Below are positions 27,457 to 36,025 of a stretch of DNA of 64,000 nucleotides, one piece after another. Below the pieces are notes generated by a model, which had not been told where the DNA came from, did not search any database, and was given only the letters and a program-made list of their open reading frames with translations. The position numbers were made by a program, and so were the translations under genes. The number at the start of each line of letters is the position of its first letter. Within the stretch, counting starts at the first letter, position 1. This DNA is from Brevibacterium sp. CBA3109 (GTDB lineage: Bacteria; Actinomycetota; Actinomycetes; Actinomycetales; Brevibacteriaceae): NCBI RefSeq assembly GCF_040256645.1, contig NZ_CP158281.1, positions 806,001 to 870,000 on the forward strand, read 5' to 3'.

Positions 27457-30210
27457 ATGAGTTCGCCGCAGCACCCGACTGGATCAGGACCACAGCAGTG
27501 GCACGATCCGCACGCGCAGAACCCCGGGCCGAGCAACCAGCCACAGTTCGGCCAGGGGCCCGCATATGGATCAGGACCTGCCTTCGGCGCAGGACCTGAG
27601 TCTCAGCCCTCCGGGTCTGGAGGGTACGGCGGCGGTCCTGTCGGTTCGGGAGGCCCTGGGCCCTATGGTCCGGGCCCAGGCCCGCAGAACTCCGGCTCTG
27701 GGCCCTATGGTTCAGCGCCAGGGCCCTACGGCTCAGCACCAGCGCCAGGGCCCGGGCCCTACGGCTCAGCGCCGGGGCCTTATGGTTCGGCGGGCCCTGG
27801 TCCGTATGGTTCGGCGCCGGGTGCCTATGGTTCTGCTCCCGGCTTTCAAGGGGCAGCACCAGGCCAGTTCGGCTCCGCAGGTCCAACAGCTCAGAAGCGT
27901 CCTCGCACCGGCCCGGGGCTTCTCGGTCCGCTGACCCTGCGCGATCTGTTCCTGCTCTTCGCCGGGCTCCTCTCGTTGATTGTTCTTTTCGTGCCGTTCA
28001 AGGCTGATGGGTTCATGTCGTGGTCGCTGTGGCATTGGACGATCGACGCCATGGGGACTCTGACATTCGACGTGTTCGGGATCTGGTTGATCGTGGCAGC
28101 AGTCTTCGTCAACAAATTCGGCAACGGTGGACTCAAAGTCGGTTCGCTCAGCCTTGACCAGGCGATCTCGGTTCTGTCTGGTGCTTCGTTTACCTTCGCG
28201 TTCGTCCACCTGCTGACCTCGGTCCAGTACTGGCACGTCGGCGCGTACCTCGCCTTCTTCGCAGCTCTGATCGCCTTCTTTGCAGGCGTATTCACGATGC
28301 TTCCCTTCTTCAGCAAGGAATTCGCAGTTCGCGATGACGTTGCCGCACATCCGAAGGCACGCCCCACGACCAAGCGCGCACCGCACCCAGCGCCAGTGGC
28401 GAACATGCCAGGCGCCCACAACGGCCCAGGCGGATTCGGTGCGCCCTACGGCAGTCAGCCCAACGGGCCGATCGGTTCGCAGGGTCACCCGGGAGCGCCC
28501 GTATATCCAGGTCAGCCAGGAGGCCCGGGCCAGTTCGGTGGACCGGATCAGTTCGGCCAGCCGGGCCAGCCAGGGCAGGTCGCTGCGCCTGCACAGTCGG
28601 CACCAGCGGGTCAGTTCTCCGCGCCAGATCAGAACGGCCAGCCCAATGGACAGCACCAGTTCGGCCAGCCCGTCGGAGCCGAGCAGAACAGCCCCTATGC
28701 TCCACCGGAGCAGCAGGTGCAGGAGTCGTCTTTCGACTCCGCAGCGTCCGCCGATGACTCGGCGGACCAGGCGGTGCAGAGTACAGGATCAGGTCAGACC
28801 TACCTGGGTGCTCAGCACTCACTGGATCCCCAGCACACGCAGAGCGAACCGACGCAGACCTTCGGCTTCGGCGCTCATCGTGAAGAATCGCCGTGGAGCA
28901 ACGACGGCGAAACTGCAGTTCAGGCTCCGGTGTCTGCAGACAGCTCAAGTGCCAGTGGCTCAAATGACTTGAGCGACTCTCGCGACACGAGTGACTCCAG
29001 TGTGGATAGCCTGGGCGCCGCCGAGTCGGAGTCCGACAGCGGTAGCAGCACTTCCTCGGGAGCGGGGACGACCGCTGCTGTCGCAGGTGCGGGCGCAGTG
29101 GGCGTCGGTGCAGCTGTTGCCGGAGCCGCCTCAGCGAGCTCGGAATCTGAACCGAGCTCGGAATCCGAACGTCGTCGCGGACGCCATGCCGCTCCCAGCT
29201 CGGACACCGAATCCGAAACAGCTGACGCACGGGTCGATAGCCTGACCGAGCGCCCAGCAGGTGATTCCGACCGCATCGTAAGCGCTGATCGTGAAGCAGC
29301 CAGCGACCAGGGAGACAAAGCAGAAACCGCTTCAGGTGCGGCTGTGACTTCGACGCAGGATGACTCCTCAGCACTGACCGACGACGACTCCGCATCTCCT
29401 GCGGAGAGCAGCTCGTTTGCCACGAAGGTCAACGCTCATGACTCGGACACCAACCTTCGTGCCTCCGAAGGAATTTCGCTGAAGCCTGAAGACGCCTCAA
29501 CCACCTCAACCACCTCGGGCGATTTGGCGGACTCAGTCGAGTCGGCGAACGCCGAACAGTCAGAAGCAAGCACGACCGCCGACGAGGTTCGTGGAAGCGA
29601 GTCTGGCGTCGCAGGGCCTCACACCGGGGCTGCAGATGACGATGCCACCGTCGTCAGCGGTCCCGCCGCAACTGGCGTCGCAGAATCCGGTTCGGAACGG
29701 ACCACTCACCCAGAAGCGGACGAACCGACGCAGTATGTGCCGGTGGCCGGCTACGGCAACGGCGGCCATCGCAGCAGCGGCTCGGGAACTGCAGAGGCGA
29801 GGAGCCGCGGCCTAGACAACGCCGAGAATGCGCCTTCTGCTCCACAATTCGGAGCCGCGAATGCCTCGTCGAATGCCTCCGCAGTCGGCGAAGAGGAGAC
29901 CGTCGTTCAGAGTGCAGTTCAGCCGGGCGGCAGCCGGGACGATCGCGAGGACCGATCAGGTGAGAACCGGAGTGGCGCTGACCAGGACGGGCCTAACCGG
30001 GGCACCGGCCAGAATGTCATCCAGGCGTTCTGGTTCGCCGTTCCCGAACCGCGCGAAGCTGTGGATGCGACCACCGGAATGCCGGTGTTCACGATCTACC
30101 CCGGAGACTGGTTCCTCGGTCTCGAGGACAACGGATCGTGGTTCAAGGTTCGCGATTCGGATGGTCGCGAAGGACTTCTGCGCAACACCGAAGGTGTCCA
30201 GCGGGGATGA
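27457..30210 (+). CDS. Large low-complexity membrane protein with C-terminal SH3-like segment
   Basis: 917 residues; no family recognised. Residues 1-150 are Pro/Gly/Tyr-rich with GPYGSAPGPYGSA repeats. Residues about 155-290 contain four membrane helices (DLFLLFAGLLSLIVLFVPF, FGIWLIVAAVFV, FTFAFVHLLTS, LAFFAALIAFFAGVFTMLPF). Residues 300-430 are again Pro/Gly/Gln-rich; 430-840 are acidic and Ser/Thr/Asp-rich, with one Ala/Gly-rich hydrophobic stretch (TTAAVAGAGAVGVGAAVAGA). The last 60 residues form a compact SH3-like domain (YPGDWFLGLEDNGSWFKVRD). A GGAG site precedes ATG 27457, and a U-tailed terminator follows. A cell-envelope scaffold role is possible but unproven. Confidence 0.75.
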   Translation: MSSPQHPTGSGPQQWHDPHAQNPGPSNQPQFGQGPAYGSGPAFGAGPESQPSGSGGYGGGPVGSGGPGPYGPGPGPQNSGSGPYGSAPGPYGSAPAPGPGPYGSAPGPYGSAGPGPYGSAPGAYGSAPGFQGAAPGQFGSAGPTAQKRPRTGPGLLGPLTLRDLFLLFAGLLSLIVLFVPFKADGFMSWSLWHWTIDAMGTLTFDVFGIWLIVAAVFVNKFGNGGLKVGSLSLDQAISVLSGASFTFAFVHLLTSVQYWHVGAYLAFFAALIAFFAGVFTMLPFFSKEFAVRDDVAAHPKARPTTKRAPHPAPVANMPGAHNGPGGFGAPYGSQPNGPIGSQGHPGAPVYPGQPGGPGQFGGPDQFGQPGQPGQVAAPAQSAPAGQFSAPDQNGQPNGQHQFGQPVGAEQNSPYAPPEQQVQESSFDSAASADDSADQAVQSTGSGQTYLGAQHSLDPQHTQSEPTQTFGFGAHREESPWSNDGETAVQAPVSADSSSASGSNDLSDSRDTSDSSVDSLGAAESESDSGSSTSSGAGTTAAVAGAGAVGVGAAVAGAASASSESEPSSESERRRGRHAAPSSDTESETADARVDSLTERPAGDSDRIVSADREAASDQGDKAETASGAAVTSTQDDSSALTDDDSASPAESSSFATKVNAHDSDTNLRASEGISLKPEDASTTSTTSGDLADSVESANAEQSEASTTADEVRGSESGVAGPHTGAADDDATVVSGPAATGVAESGSERTTHPEADEPTQYVPVAGYGNGGHRSSGSGTAEARSRGLDNAENAPSAPQFGAANASSNASAVGEEETVVQSAVQPGGSRDDREDRSGENRSGADQDGPNRGTGQNVIQAFWFAVPEPREAVDATTGMPVFTIYPGDWFLGLEDNGSWFKVRDSDGREGLLRNTEGVQRG

Positions 30211-30345
30211 TCCCTAAACGGCCGACTCGTGCGCGCGGGCTGTGGACAACAGTCCGAGCGCACGTCGTCTGACCATCTGAGCAGAATCCGTCAGACTGTG
30301 CCCGTGAGGGACCTGACCAGTCGAGATCTTCAAGTCGACCGATAA

Positions 30346-30395
30346 GGGGCGGCTCCTGTGACTTGAGTGCACAGGAGTCGCCCCGCCTGCTTTTT
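30346..30395 (+). terminator. Rho-independent terminator
   Basis: GGGGCGGCTCCTGTG (30346-30360) pairs with 30370-30384, one G-U wobble, 9-nt loop. A TTTTT run at 30391-30395 follows. Confidence 0.85.
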
Positions 30396-30454
30396 GTCCA
30401 CAGCCTGCACTGTGGAGCTGTACTCACGACATACCGTAGGTCCACGCTGTCACC

Positions 30455-31462
30455 ATGCAGATAGCACTCATCACCGACCTCGGCGCCATCACCGACGAAT
30501 GCGCACGAGTCGCCGAAAGCATCGGCATTTCGCTCAAGGTTCTGCCTCCGGACTCGGGCGGCTGGCAGAACGCCTCTCTCATTCTCCTCGGCGAGGATGT
30601 TCGCGAAGCTCCAGCCACGGACCATGCGGACCGCATCCTCGTCGTCCTTGACGGGGATGAGACCAGCTCGGCCTGGAAACGTGCCGCCCACCTCGGCGTC
30701 GAACAGTTGGCGGTTCTGCCCTCGGCCGCGGAATGGCTGAGCGGGCGCATGATCGCAGCCGTCGAACCGCCGGTAGCACCAGGCGTCACGGTCGGCGTCG
30801 TCGCCGGGTGCGGAGGGGCTGGCGCATCGGTGCTCTCCTGCGCGCTCGCCCGCCGTGCCGGACCGGACGTGAGCACGGTCCTCGTCGACGCTGATCCGCT
30901 GGGCGGTGGACTCGATCTGGTGCTCGGTGCAGAACAGGTCCCCGGCCCACGTTGGGCCGATCTCAGTGCCTCACGTGGACAGCTTCGCCCCTCGACACTG
31001 AGCCAGGCGCTGCCCCGCCACGAGGGCCTGGCGATCCTGTCGTGGGGTCGGGACGACATCCTTGACCTCGACCCGGACGTATTCGACGACTTCCTGGCCG
31101 CAGCCGGACAGGCGTTCGAACTCGTCATCGTCGATCTGCCGCGTCACGCCCCATCACAGTGGACACGCCGCTGCCATCACGTCCTTCTCGTCTCACCTGC
31201 ACGGGTCCGGTCTGCAGTCGCAGCATCTCAAGTCGCAAAACGTCTGTCCCAATCCCACCCAGACGTGCGTCTCGTCGTTCGCGACACCGGCGCCGGAGGA
31301 CTCGACGCTGATCTCCTCGCCGAATCCATCGGACTCGACCTCGCCGGCAGCATCCGCGACGACCGTGGCCTGTCCGCCGCCGTCGACCGCGGCGAAGGCA
31401 TCCCGGGCGGGGCACGACTGGGAAAACTCGTCGACCGTCTCCTGGGGGAGTGGGTGGAATGA
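30455..31462 (+). CDS. ssd: Septum-site-determining/CpaE-like ATPase (Ssd)
   Basis: A 335-residue ParA/MinD-fold protein like Rv3660c, the first gene of the actinobacterial tad locus. It has an N-terminal receiver-like region (about 1-100), then a degenerate Walker A (VVAGCGGAGASVLSCALAR, without the usual Lys pair), VLVDADPLGGGLDLVLG and VIVDLPRHAPS. In pilus systems CpaE proteins position the machinery; in M. tuberculosis Ssd affects septation. The stop overlaps the tadA start by 4 nt. No clear ribosome site; TACCGT at 30432-30437 is a possible -10. Confidence 0.88.
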   Translation: MQIALITDLGAITDECARVAESIGISLKVLPPDSGGWQNASLILLGEDVREAPATDHADRILVVLDGDETSSAWKRAAHLGVEQLAVLPSAAEWLSGRMIAAVEPPVAPGVTVGVVAGCGGAGASVLSCALARRAGPDVSTVLVDADPLGGGLDLVLGAEQVPGPRWADLSASRGQLRPSTLSQALPRHEGLAILSWGRDDILDLDPDVFDDFLAAAGQAFELVIVDLPRHAPSQWTRRCHHVLLVSPARVRSAVAASQVAKRLSQSHPDVRLVVRDTGAGGLDADLLAESIGLDLAGSIRDDRGLSAAVDRGEGIPGGARLGKLVDRLLGEWVE

Positions 31463-32628
31463 GCGAATGGCTTGATGCCTCACTCGTGGCAGAGGTCCGC
31501 AAAACCCTGCTCGACAATCCGGGGCCGGTGACCACAGCGGCCGTCGCCGAGGCAGTTCAGCGCACCGGTCGGGTGCTCGGTTCCAGCGCCCTCCTCGAAC
31601 TCGTGAACCGTCTGTCCGCGCAGCTCTCCGGTGCAGGTCCCCTCCAATCAGTGCTCGAGGTCGCTGACACCACCGACGTGTTCGTCAACGGCCCGCGTGA
31701 GATCTTCGCCGACACCGGAGCGGGACCCCGACTCCTCGACCTGTCCTTGGGTGCTGAGGACGAAGTGCGGTCCTTGGCCGTGCGCTTGGCAGCTTTGGGC
31801 GGCCGCCGTCTCGATGATGCGAGTCCGTTCGTCGATGTCAGGCTCCCCGACGGGGTACGTATGAATGCGATAGTGCCACCGATTTCCGGTGAGCACACCA
31901 CGATCTCCTTTCGGGTTCCCCGGCACGCCGGTTTCACATTCGAACAGCTGCTCACCGGTGGATTCATCCCCGAAGATGTGCACGAGCTCCTGATTGAGGC
32001 GGTCCGATCTCGAGCCAACATCCTTATCTCGGGCGGTACCGGAACAGGAAAGACGGTCCTCCTCGGCGCGCTTCTGGGTCTTGTCGATTCGGATCAACGC
32101 ATCGTCATCGTCGAGGACTCCCGGGAGCTCATCGTCGGGCACTCCCACGTGGTCGCGCTCGCCGCGCGCCAGGCCAACGTCGAGGGCGGCGGCGAAGTGA
32201 CGCTGACGGATCTCGTTCGCAACGCACTGCGGATGCGTCCCGATCGCCTCGTCGTCGGAGAGTGTCGAGGCGCCGAGGTGAGGGACATGCTCACTGCGCT
32301 GAACACCGGCCACGAGGGCGGCAGCGCCACAATCCATGCGAACACAGCAGAAGCCGTTCCCAGCCGTCTGGCAGCGCTGGGAGCATTGGCGAACATGAGT
32401 CCACAAGCAGTGTTCTCACAATTCTCGACCGCCATCGACCTTGTCATCCACCTGCGCCGAATCGGAGCTGACCGAGGAATCACCGAACTGGCGATTCCCA
32501 CGCGGGAGAGCAGCAGCGGGGTGAGAATGGAACCCGTCTGGGGTCGACCGTCTCCGCTGTCCGAGGGAACTTTCAATCGTCGGGCGCTGGCCCGGTTCGA
32601 AGCGGTGCTCGAGCAGAAGGCTGCCTGA
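31459..32628 (+). CDS. tadA: Tad/type II-type secretion ATPase (TadA/CpaF)
   Basis: A 389-residue hexameric secretion ATPase driving pilus assembly. Motifs: Walker A SGGTGTGKTVLLGALLG (Lys at 198), Asp box VIVEDSRELIVGH, Walker B PDRLVVGECRGAEV and the His box TGHEGGSATIHANTA. The N-terminal domain (about 1-150) matches CpaF (LLELVNRLSAQLSGAGPLQS). ATG 31459 overlaps the ssd stop; the stop TGA overlaps the next ATG. Confidence 0.93.
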   Translation: MSEWLDASLVAEVRKTLLDNPGPVTTAAVAEAVQRTGRVLGSSALLELVNRLSAQLSGAGPLQSVLEVADTTDVFVNGPREIFADTGAGPRLLDLSLGAEDEVRSLAVRLAALGGRRLDDASPFVDVRLPDGVRMNAIVPPISGEHTTISFRVPRHAGFTFEQLLTGGFIPEDVHELLIEAVRSRANILISGGTGTGKTVLLGALLGLVDSDQRIVIVEDSRELIVGHSHVVALAARQANVEGGGEVTLTDLVRNALRMRPDRLVVGECRGAEVRDMLTALNTGHEGGSATIHANTAEAVPSRLAALGALANMSPQAVFSQFSTAIDLVIHLRRIGADRGITELAIPTRESSSGVRMEPVWGRPSPLSEGTFNRRALARFEAVLEQKAA

Positions 32629-33305
32629 TGATCACCGCGATCGCCGTGCTGGTGGCTCTGAGCATCATCCTCAGCGCACCGCTTGACCCGGCATCGCGAC
32701 TGCAGGACCTACTCCGCACACGCCAGGACGAAGACGACTCCCGTCGAGGTGGACGGCAGGCCAAGGAGGATCCCGAACAAGAGAAGCTGTGGGCCATCTC
32801 GGCGGTGGAGAACTGTGCGCATCTGCTCAAAGTGGGTATGACCCCGCAGGCAGTGATGGCGACCCTGAGCAGGCAGAACGCACAACTGGCACCGATCTCA
32901 CGTGCGATCTCCCTGGGCGAAGAGCCCGGACGAGCCATTGCCACCAGGGGAGCAGCACTGCCGCAGGCAGCCGCCGAAGTCTTCGCCGGCATGTCTTCGG
33001 TGTGGACCGTGTCGGAACGATCCGGAGCACCCGCAGCCGACATGATCCTCCGTTATGCGAAGGCGCAGCGCAGCACCCTCGATGCTGATCGGGAGAGACG
33101 CATAGCGATGGCCGGCCCCCGAGCGACAGTCAGAGTGCTCAGCTGGCTGCCGCTGATCGGTGTCGGTCTCGGCCTGCTCATCGGCGTCCACCCCGTTGAG
33201 CTGCTCTTGGGGCTGCCGGGCCGATTGAGCATCGGCGGCGGTCTCGCCCTGTACTTCGTCGGGCGCTGGTGGATGAGGCGGATGATGGCTCGGGCGGAGC
33301 GCTGA
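32628..33305 (+). CDS. TadB-like inner-membrane platform protein
   Basis: 225 residues, first part of the split T2SSF platform that interacts with TadA. An N-terminal membrane helix (ITAIAVLVALSIILS) is followed by a long charged stretch and the T2SSF-type cytoplasmic helical domain (ENCAHLLKVGMTPQAVMATL ... SERSGAPAADMILRYA). Two more hydrophobic helices lie at the C-terminus (LSWLPLIGVGLGLLIGV and SIGGGLALYFVGRWWM). It is coupled to tadA by a TGATG junction. Confidence 0.8.
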   Translation: MITAIAVLVALSIILSAPLDPASRLQDLLRTRQDEDDSRRGGRQAKEDPEQEKLWAISAVENCAHLLKVGMTPQAVMATLSRQNAQLAPISRAISLGEEPGRAIATRGAALPQAAAEVFAGMSSVWTVSERSGAPAADMILRYAKAQRSTLDADRERRIAMAGPRATVRVLSWLPLIGVGLGLLIGVHPVELLLGLPGRLSIGGGLALYFVGRWWMRRMMARAER

Positions 33306-33310
33306 TCGAT

Positions 33311-33901
33311 ATGACCGCACTCCTGGTGGGAGTCCTCATCGCGGCTGGGGTCCTGTTGTGGTCGGGCAGATCCGACGGGCGCTTGAGACGACTGTTGGGC
33401 GGGCACGGTCCACGACAGCGAGGTGGTGTTGAAGCGCCCCGAACGGATTCACAGCGGGATACCAGGGGCCGGCCTCGGGTGGTCGATGACCTGCTCGCCT
33501 TCGACCTCGATCTCGTGGCCATCTGCCTCACCTCCGGGCTGCCGATCCCGGTCGCTCTGGCATTGACCGCCGACGCGACAGACGATCGGTCCGGGCTGGG
33601 ACGAATCGCGCGATCCATGACGATCGGAGGCCAAGACCTGTCCGACGATGACCGGCTCGCCCCTGTCCTCGAAGTCTTCGAATTCTCCGAGCACACCGGC
33701 GTTGGACCCGCACCACTCATCGAGTCTGTCGCGAAGGAGTTGAGAGACTCGTCCCGCAGACGCAGACAGGAAGCGGCTGCAGCTCTGGGCGTCAAACTCG
33801 TCGTACCACTGGGAGTCTGCATCCTTCCAGCTTTTCTGCTGCTCTCGGTCGTTCCCGTGGTCATTTCTCTGCTGTCGGACCTGACGACTGTCTTCTTCTG
33901 A
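33311..33901 (+). CDS. TadC-like type II secretion F-family protein
   Basis: 196 residues with an N-terminal helix (MTALLVGVLIAAGVLLWSG), a cytoplasmic T2SSF domain (DLVAICLTSGLPIPVALALTA, then ELRDSSRRRRQEAAAALGVK) and a C-terminal hydrophobic helix pair (LVVPLGVCILPAFLLLSVVPVVISLL). ATG 33311 is 5 nt after the previous stop; the open frame upstream of it is ignored. It forms the platform with the TadB-like protein. A 23-bp direct duplication begins at its stop codon. Confidence 0.8.
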   Translation: MTALLVGVLIAAGVLLWSGRSDGRLRRLLGGHGPRQRGGVEAPRTDSQRDTRGRPRVVDDLLAFDLDLVAICLTSGLPIPVALALTADATDDRSGLGRIARSMTIGGQDLSDDDRLAPVLEVFEFSEHTGVGPAPLIESVAKELRDSSRRRRQEAAAALGVKLVVPLGVCILPAFLLLSVVPVVISLLSDLTTVFF

Positions 33902-33945
33902 CAGGACCGTCCGACCTCGCGTGACAGGTCCGTCCGACCTCGCGC
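33900..33945 (+). repeat. 23-bp direct duplication after the TadC-like gene
   Basis: Units at 33900-33922 and 33923-33945 differ at two positions and share CCGTCCGACCTCGCG. The first unit includes the last bases of the stop codon. It looks like a slippage duplication. Confidence 0.85.
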
Positions 33946-34005
33946 TCCGAGCGCGCACTCTGACTGGTACGAGCGATTGTCGACCGACCGTTCAGCTGAC
34001 CTTGG

Positions 34006-34011
34006 TAATGT
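34006..34011 (+). promoter_or_regulatory. -10 hexamer TAATGT before the RimJ-type GNAT gene
   Basis: TAATGT ends 7 nt before ATG 34019. The intervening GGGGG could act as a ribosome site, so leaderless status is uncertain. Confidence 0.35.
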
Positions 34012-34018
34012 CGGGGGC

Positions 34019-34621
34019 ATGGCACCGGTTACGCCCTTCAATCAACTGTCCAACGTCGAACAAGCCGAAGAATACGCTGACAACCTCTTCACCGGTCGTC
34101 ACGTAAGGCTTCGTCCGCTGCAGCAGGAGGATCTTCCCTACCTCGAGCAGTGGTGGTTTGATCCCTCGATCGTGGTCTTGCAGAACCACACCGTCCTCCC
34201 TCGTCCCGAAGGTGGGGTGTCCGAACAGTTCGCGCTGTGGAGCGCTAACAAGGACACCGATGCGGTCGGTTTCAGCATTGAGCTGCTCGAGACCGAGGAA
34301 TTCGTCGGCCACGTGACACTCTTCGGCCGGAATTCGATCAACCAGTCCGCCACACTGGCCATCGTCCTCGGACCGGAGTTCCACGGTCACGGCTATGGCT
34401 CCGATGCTGTGCGACTGGGCATCAAGTACGGCTTCCTGCAGCTGGGACTCAATCGTATCGAGCTGCAGACATGGGCGTTCAACACCCGCGGCATCGCCTC
34501 GTACACGAAGGCCGGATTCGTCGAAGAGGGGCGCCGTCGTGAGGCTGTCTTCTTCAACGGTCGCCGCCACGATGAAGTCATCATGGCGATCCTCAAAGAG
34601 GAGTGGGCAGGCAGGGGCTGA
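34019..34621 (+). CDS. RimJ/RimL-type GNAT N-acetyltransferase
   Basis: A 200-residue GNAT of the ribosomal-protein/spermidine acetyltransferase group. HVRLRPLQQEDLPYLEQWW begins the fold; SATLAIVLGPEFHGHGYGSDAVRLGIKYGF contains the acetyl-CoA loop; LQTWAFNTRGIASYTKAGFVEEGRRREAVF contains the NxxAxxxYxKxGF motif. ATG 34019 is preferred to an upstream in-frame ATG because TAATGT lies 7 nt before it. It interrupts the tad locus between the TadC-like and pilin-like genes, and a separate promoter suits an unrelated function. Confidence 0.85.
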   Translation: MAPVTPFNQLSNVEQAEEYADNLFTGRHVRLRPLQQEDLPYLEQWWFDPSIVVLQNHTVLPRPEGGVSEQFALWSANKDTDAVGFSIELLETEEFVGHVTLFGRNSINQSATLAIVLGPEFHGHGYGSDAVRLGIKYGFLQLGLNRIELQTWAFNTRGIASYTKAGFVEEGRRREAVFFNGRRHDEVIMAILKEEWAGRG

Positions 34622-34670
34622 CTCTCAATCCTGCTCACCTGCACCCTTGCGGTCTTCTGGCCCGCACACG

Positions 34671-34726
34671 CTCGTAGGCTCGTAGGCTCGTAGGCTCGTA
34701 GGCTCGTAGGCTCGTAGGCTCGTAGG
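34671..34726 (+). repeat. Seven tandem copies of CTCGTAGG
   Basis: Seven exact 8-bp units, end to end, between the GNAT gene and the pilin-like gene. The period is not a multiple of three and the region is non-coding, so copy-number change could alter spacing to a promoter. Confidence 0.97.
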
Positions 34727-34733
34727 CCGAGCT

Positions 34734-34777
34734 GACTCGAGTGCTGACGCCTGTGGAATTCACCTCGACTCGAGTGC
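34734..34777 (+). repeat. Two GACTCGAGTGC direct repeats 33 bp apart
   Basis: Identical 11-mers start at 34734 and 34767, so their centres are about three helical turns apart. Each has a palindromic ACTCGAGT core. A TTGACG at 34788-34793 follows. They may be operator sites of the pilin promoter. Confidence 0.55.
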
Positions 34778-34905
34778 GTTTCGGTTGTTGACGGTGAACC
34801 TGTTTCCACAGCCCGGTTGTCGACTCTGGACGTGAGTCCACGTCTCATCCAAGACTGATACTCCCATCGCAGACCGCGAATGAGGGCTTCAACGAGGAGG
34901 AGACT

Positions 34906-35256
34906 ATGAGCATAGAAACAAGGCCGCACGACTGTGACGGGCCGCCCTACCCACCTTGGGGTGAGGCGCGCGGCGTCGACACCAGCGATGTCGATTGGGC
35001 AGGAGCACCCAAGTACTCTGGCTCTGGCACCGATTCGGATGCTGCCGCGGATGCCTTCGACAGCGAGGAACCGTGGAGAGAGGACGGCATCCCAGAACCG
35101 TGGGGTCCCGACGCTGGGGCGACGACCGCAGAATATGCGATCACCACCCTCGCAGCCTGCGGATTCGCGGCACTGCTGGTTGTCATTCTGAAATCTGAAC
35201 CGATCAAAGAACTCGTCACCGGTGTGATCCAGACCGCGCTTGGACTCGGAGCCTGA
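34906..35256 (+). CDS. DUF4244 pilin-like protein
   Basis: A 116-residue protein with an acidic 70-residue N-terminus and a C-terminal DUF4244 domain: DAGATTAEYAITTLAACGFAALLVVIL, then KSEPIKELVTGVIQTAL. The G-A-T-T-A-E-Y segment resembles the processing site and Glu5 of Flp/type IV pilins, so this is the likely pilin subunit; the long acidic leader before it is unusual. An excellent GAGGAGGAG site precedes ATG 34906. Rv3656c is the mycobacterial counterpart. Confidence 0.8.
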   Translation: MSIETRPHDCDGPPYPPWGEARGVDTSDVDWAGAPKYSGSGTDSDAAADAFDSEEPWREDGIPEPWGPDAGATTAEYAITTLAACGFAALLVVILKSEPIKELVTGVIQTALGLGA

Positions 35257-35257
35257 C

Positions 35258-35683
35258 ATGGCGACCGGATGCTCCTGTGATCCACGACGAGAGAAGCAGC
35301 ACCGTGATGCGGGAACGGCCACCGCAGAATTCGCCGTTGTCATGCCCGCCATCGTGCTTCTCATCATCGTGCTCACAGGGGCAGCCGCCGTCGGCTTCTC
35401 CCAGCTGAGAGCCTTCGACGCAGCCAGATCCGCAGCCCGAGAGATCGCCCGCGGTGAACCGCAGGCAGCGGTCGTGTCCGAAGCGAAGAAGCACGCTGGA
35501 AAGGCGTCCGAGGTGCTGGTCCGCTCCGAAGGCGGATATTCGACGGTGACCGTCACCATCGAACTCCCGGCGGCGATCATCTTCCTCAGCGAAGTCGAAG
35601 CAGCGGCGACGGCGCGAACAGAGGGAAGCCGCTCCACCGCCGCTGAGGCCCAGGGCCAGCACACTTCAGGTGGACCGCCATGA
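35258..35683 (+). CDS. TadE-like pseudopilin
   Basis: 141 residues. The basic N-terminus is followed by DAGTATAEFAVVMPAIVLLI, the TadE signature with the conserved Glu, and one hydrophobic helix. The rest is an extracytoplasmic domain (RAFDAARSAAREIARGE ... STVTVTIELPA). ATG 35258 is 1 nt after the preceding stop, and the stop overlaps the next gene by 4 nt. Rv3655c is the counterpart. A minor pilin or assembly role is expected. Confidence 0.85.
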   Translation: MATGCSCDPRREKQHRDAGTATAEFAVVMPAIVLLIIVLTGAAAVGFSQLRAFDAARSAAREIARGEPQAAVVSEAKKHAGKASEVLVRSEGGYSTVTVTIELPAAIIFLSEVEAAATARTEGSRSTAAEAQGQHTSGGPP

Positions 35684-35997
35684 CGAACATCGTTGTCGGA
35701 CTGTGCTCAATGGTCCTGGTCCTCGCCACCGCCATCGGCGGACTCAGCCAAGCATTCGCAGCCCACAGCACCGCGCAGAGTGCCGCCGACCTTGCGGCGC
35801 TCGCGGCAGCCGACGCAGTTCGCGGAATCGTCGCTGGCGAACCCTGTGACATTGCGAACGAGGTCGCGAAACGCAACGGCGCAGTCGTCAACGACTGCCG
35901 CGCCTCACTGACGGAGCAGAGCGCATATGTTCAGGTGGAGGTCGAAATCCCCGGTCCGCTGCCGAAGGTGAAGGAAAAAGCGGTGGCTGGGAAGTAG
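35680..35997 (+). CDS. TadG/Rv3654c-like secreted small protein
   Basis: 105 residues. The N-terminal hydrophobic helix (IVVGLCSMVLVLATAIGGLSQAF) is followed by HSTAQSAADLAALAAADAV, the pattern typical of Rv3654c/TadG-N proteins. Two cysteines (in EPCDIA and NDCRAS) could form a disulfide. It overlaps the TadE-like gene by 4 nt and ends the tad operon, 28 nt before the convergent helicase gene. Confidence 0.8.
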   Translation: MTNIVVGLCSMVLVLATAIGGLSQAFAAHSTAQSAADLAALAAADAVRGIVAGEPCDIANEVAKRNGAVVNDCRASLTEQSAYVQVEVEIPGPLPKVKEKAVAGK

Positions 35998-36025
35998 AAC
36001 GAGTGGTCAAAAAAGACGGAGGTTG

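Noticed and set aside
30455-31462. Chromosome-partitioning ParA function for the Ssd-like protein
   Set aside because: The Walker A lacks the signature lysines of ParA, there is no parB or parS nearby, and the operon continues into tadA, so a CpaE-type role fits better.
34671-34726. Short CRISPR-like array
   Set aside because: The 8-bp units are contiguous without spacers and no cas genes are in the window.
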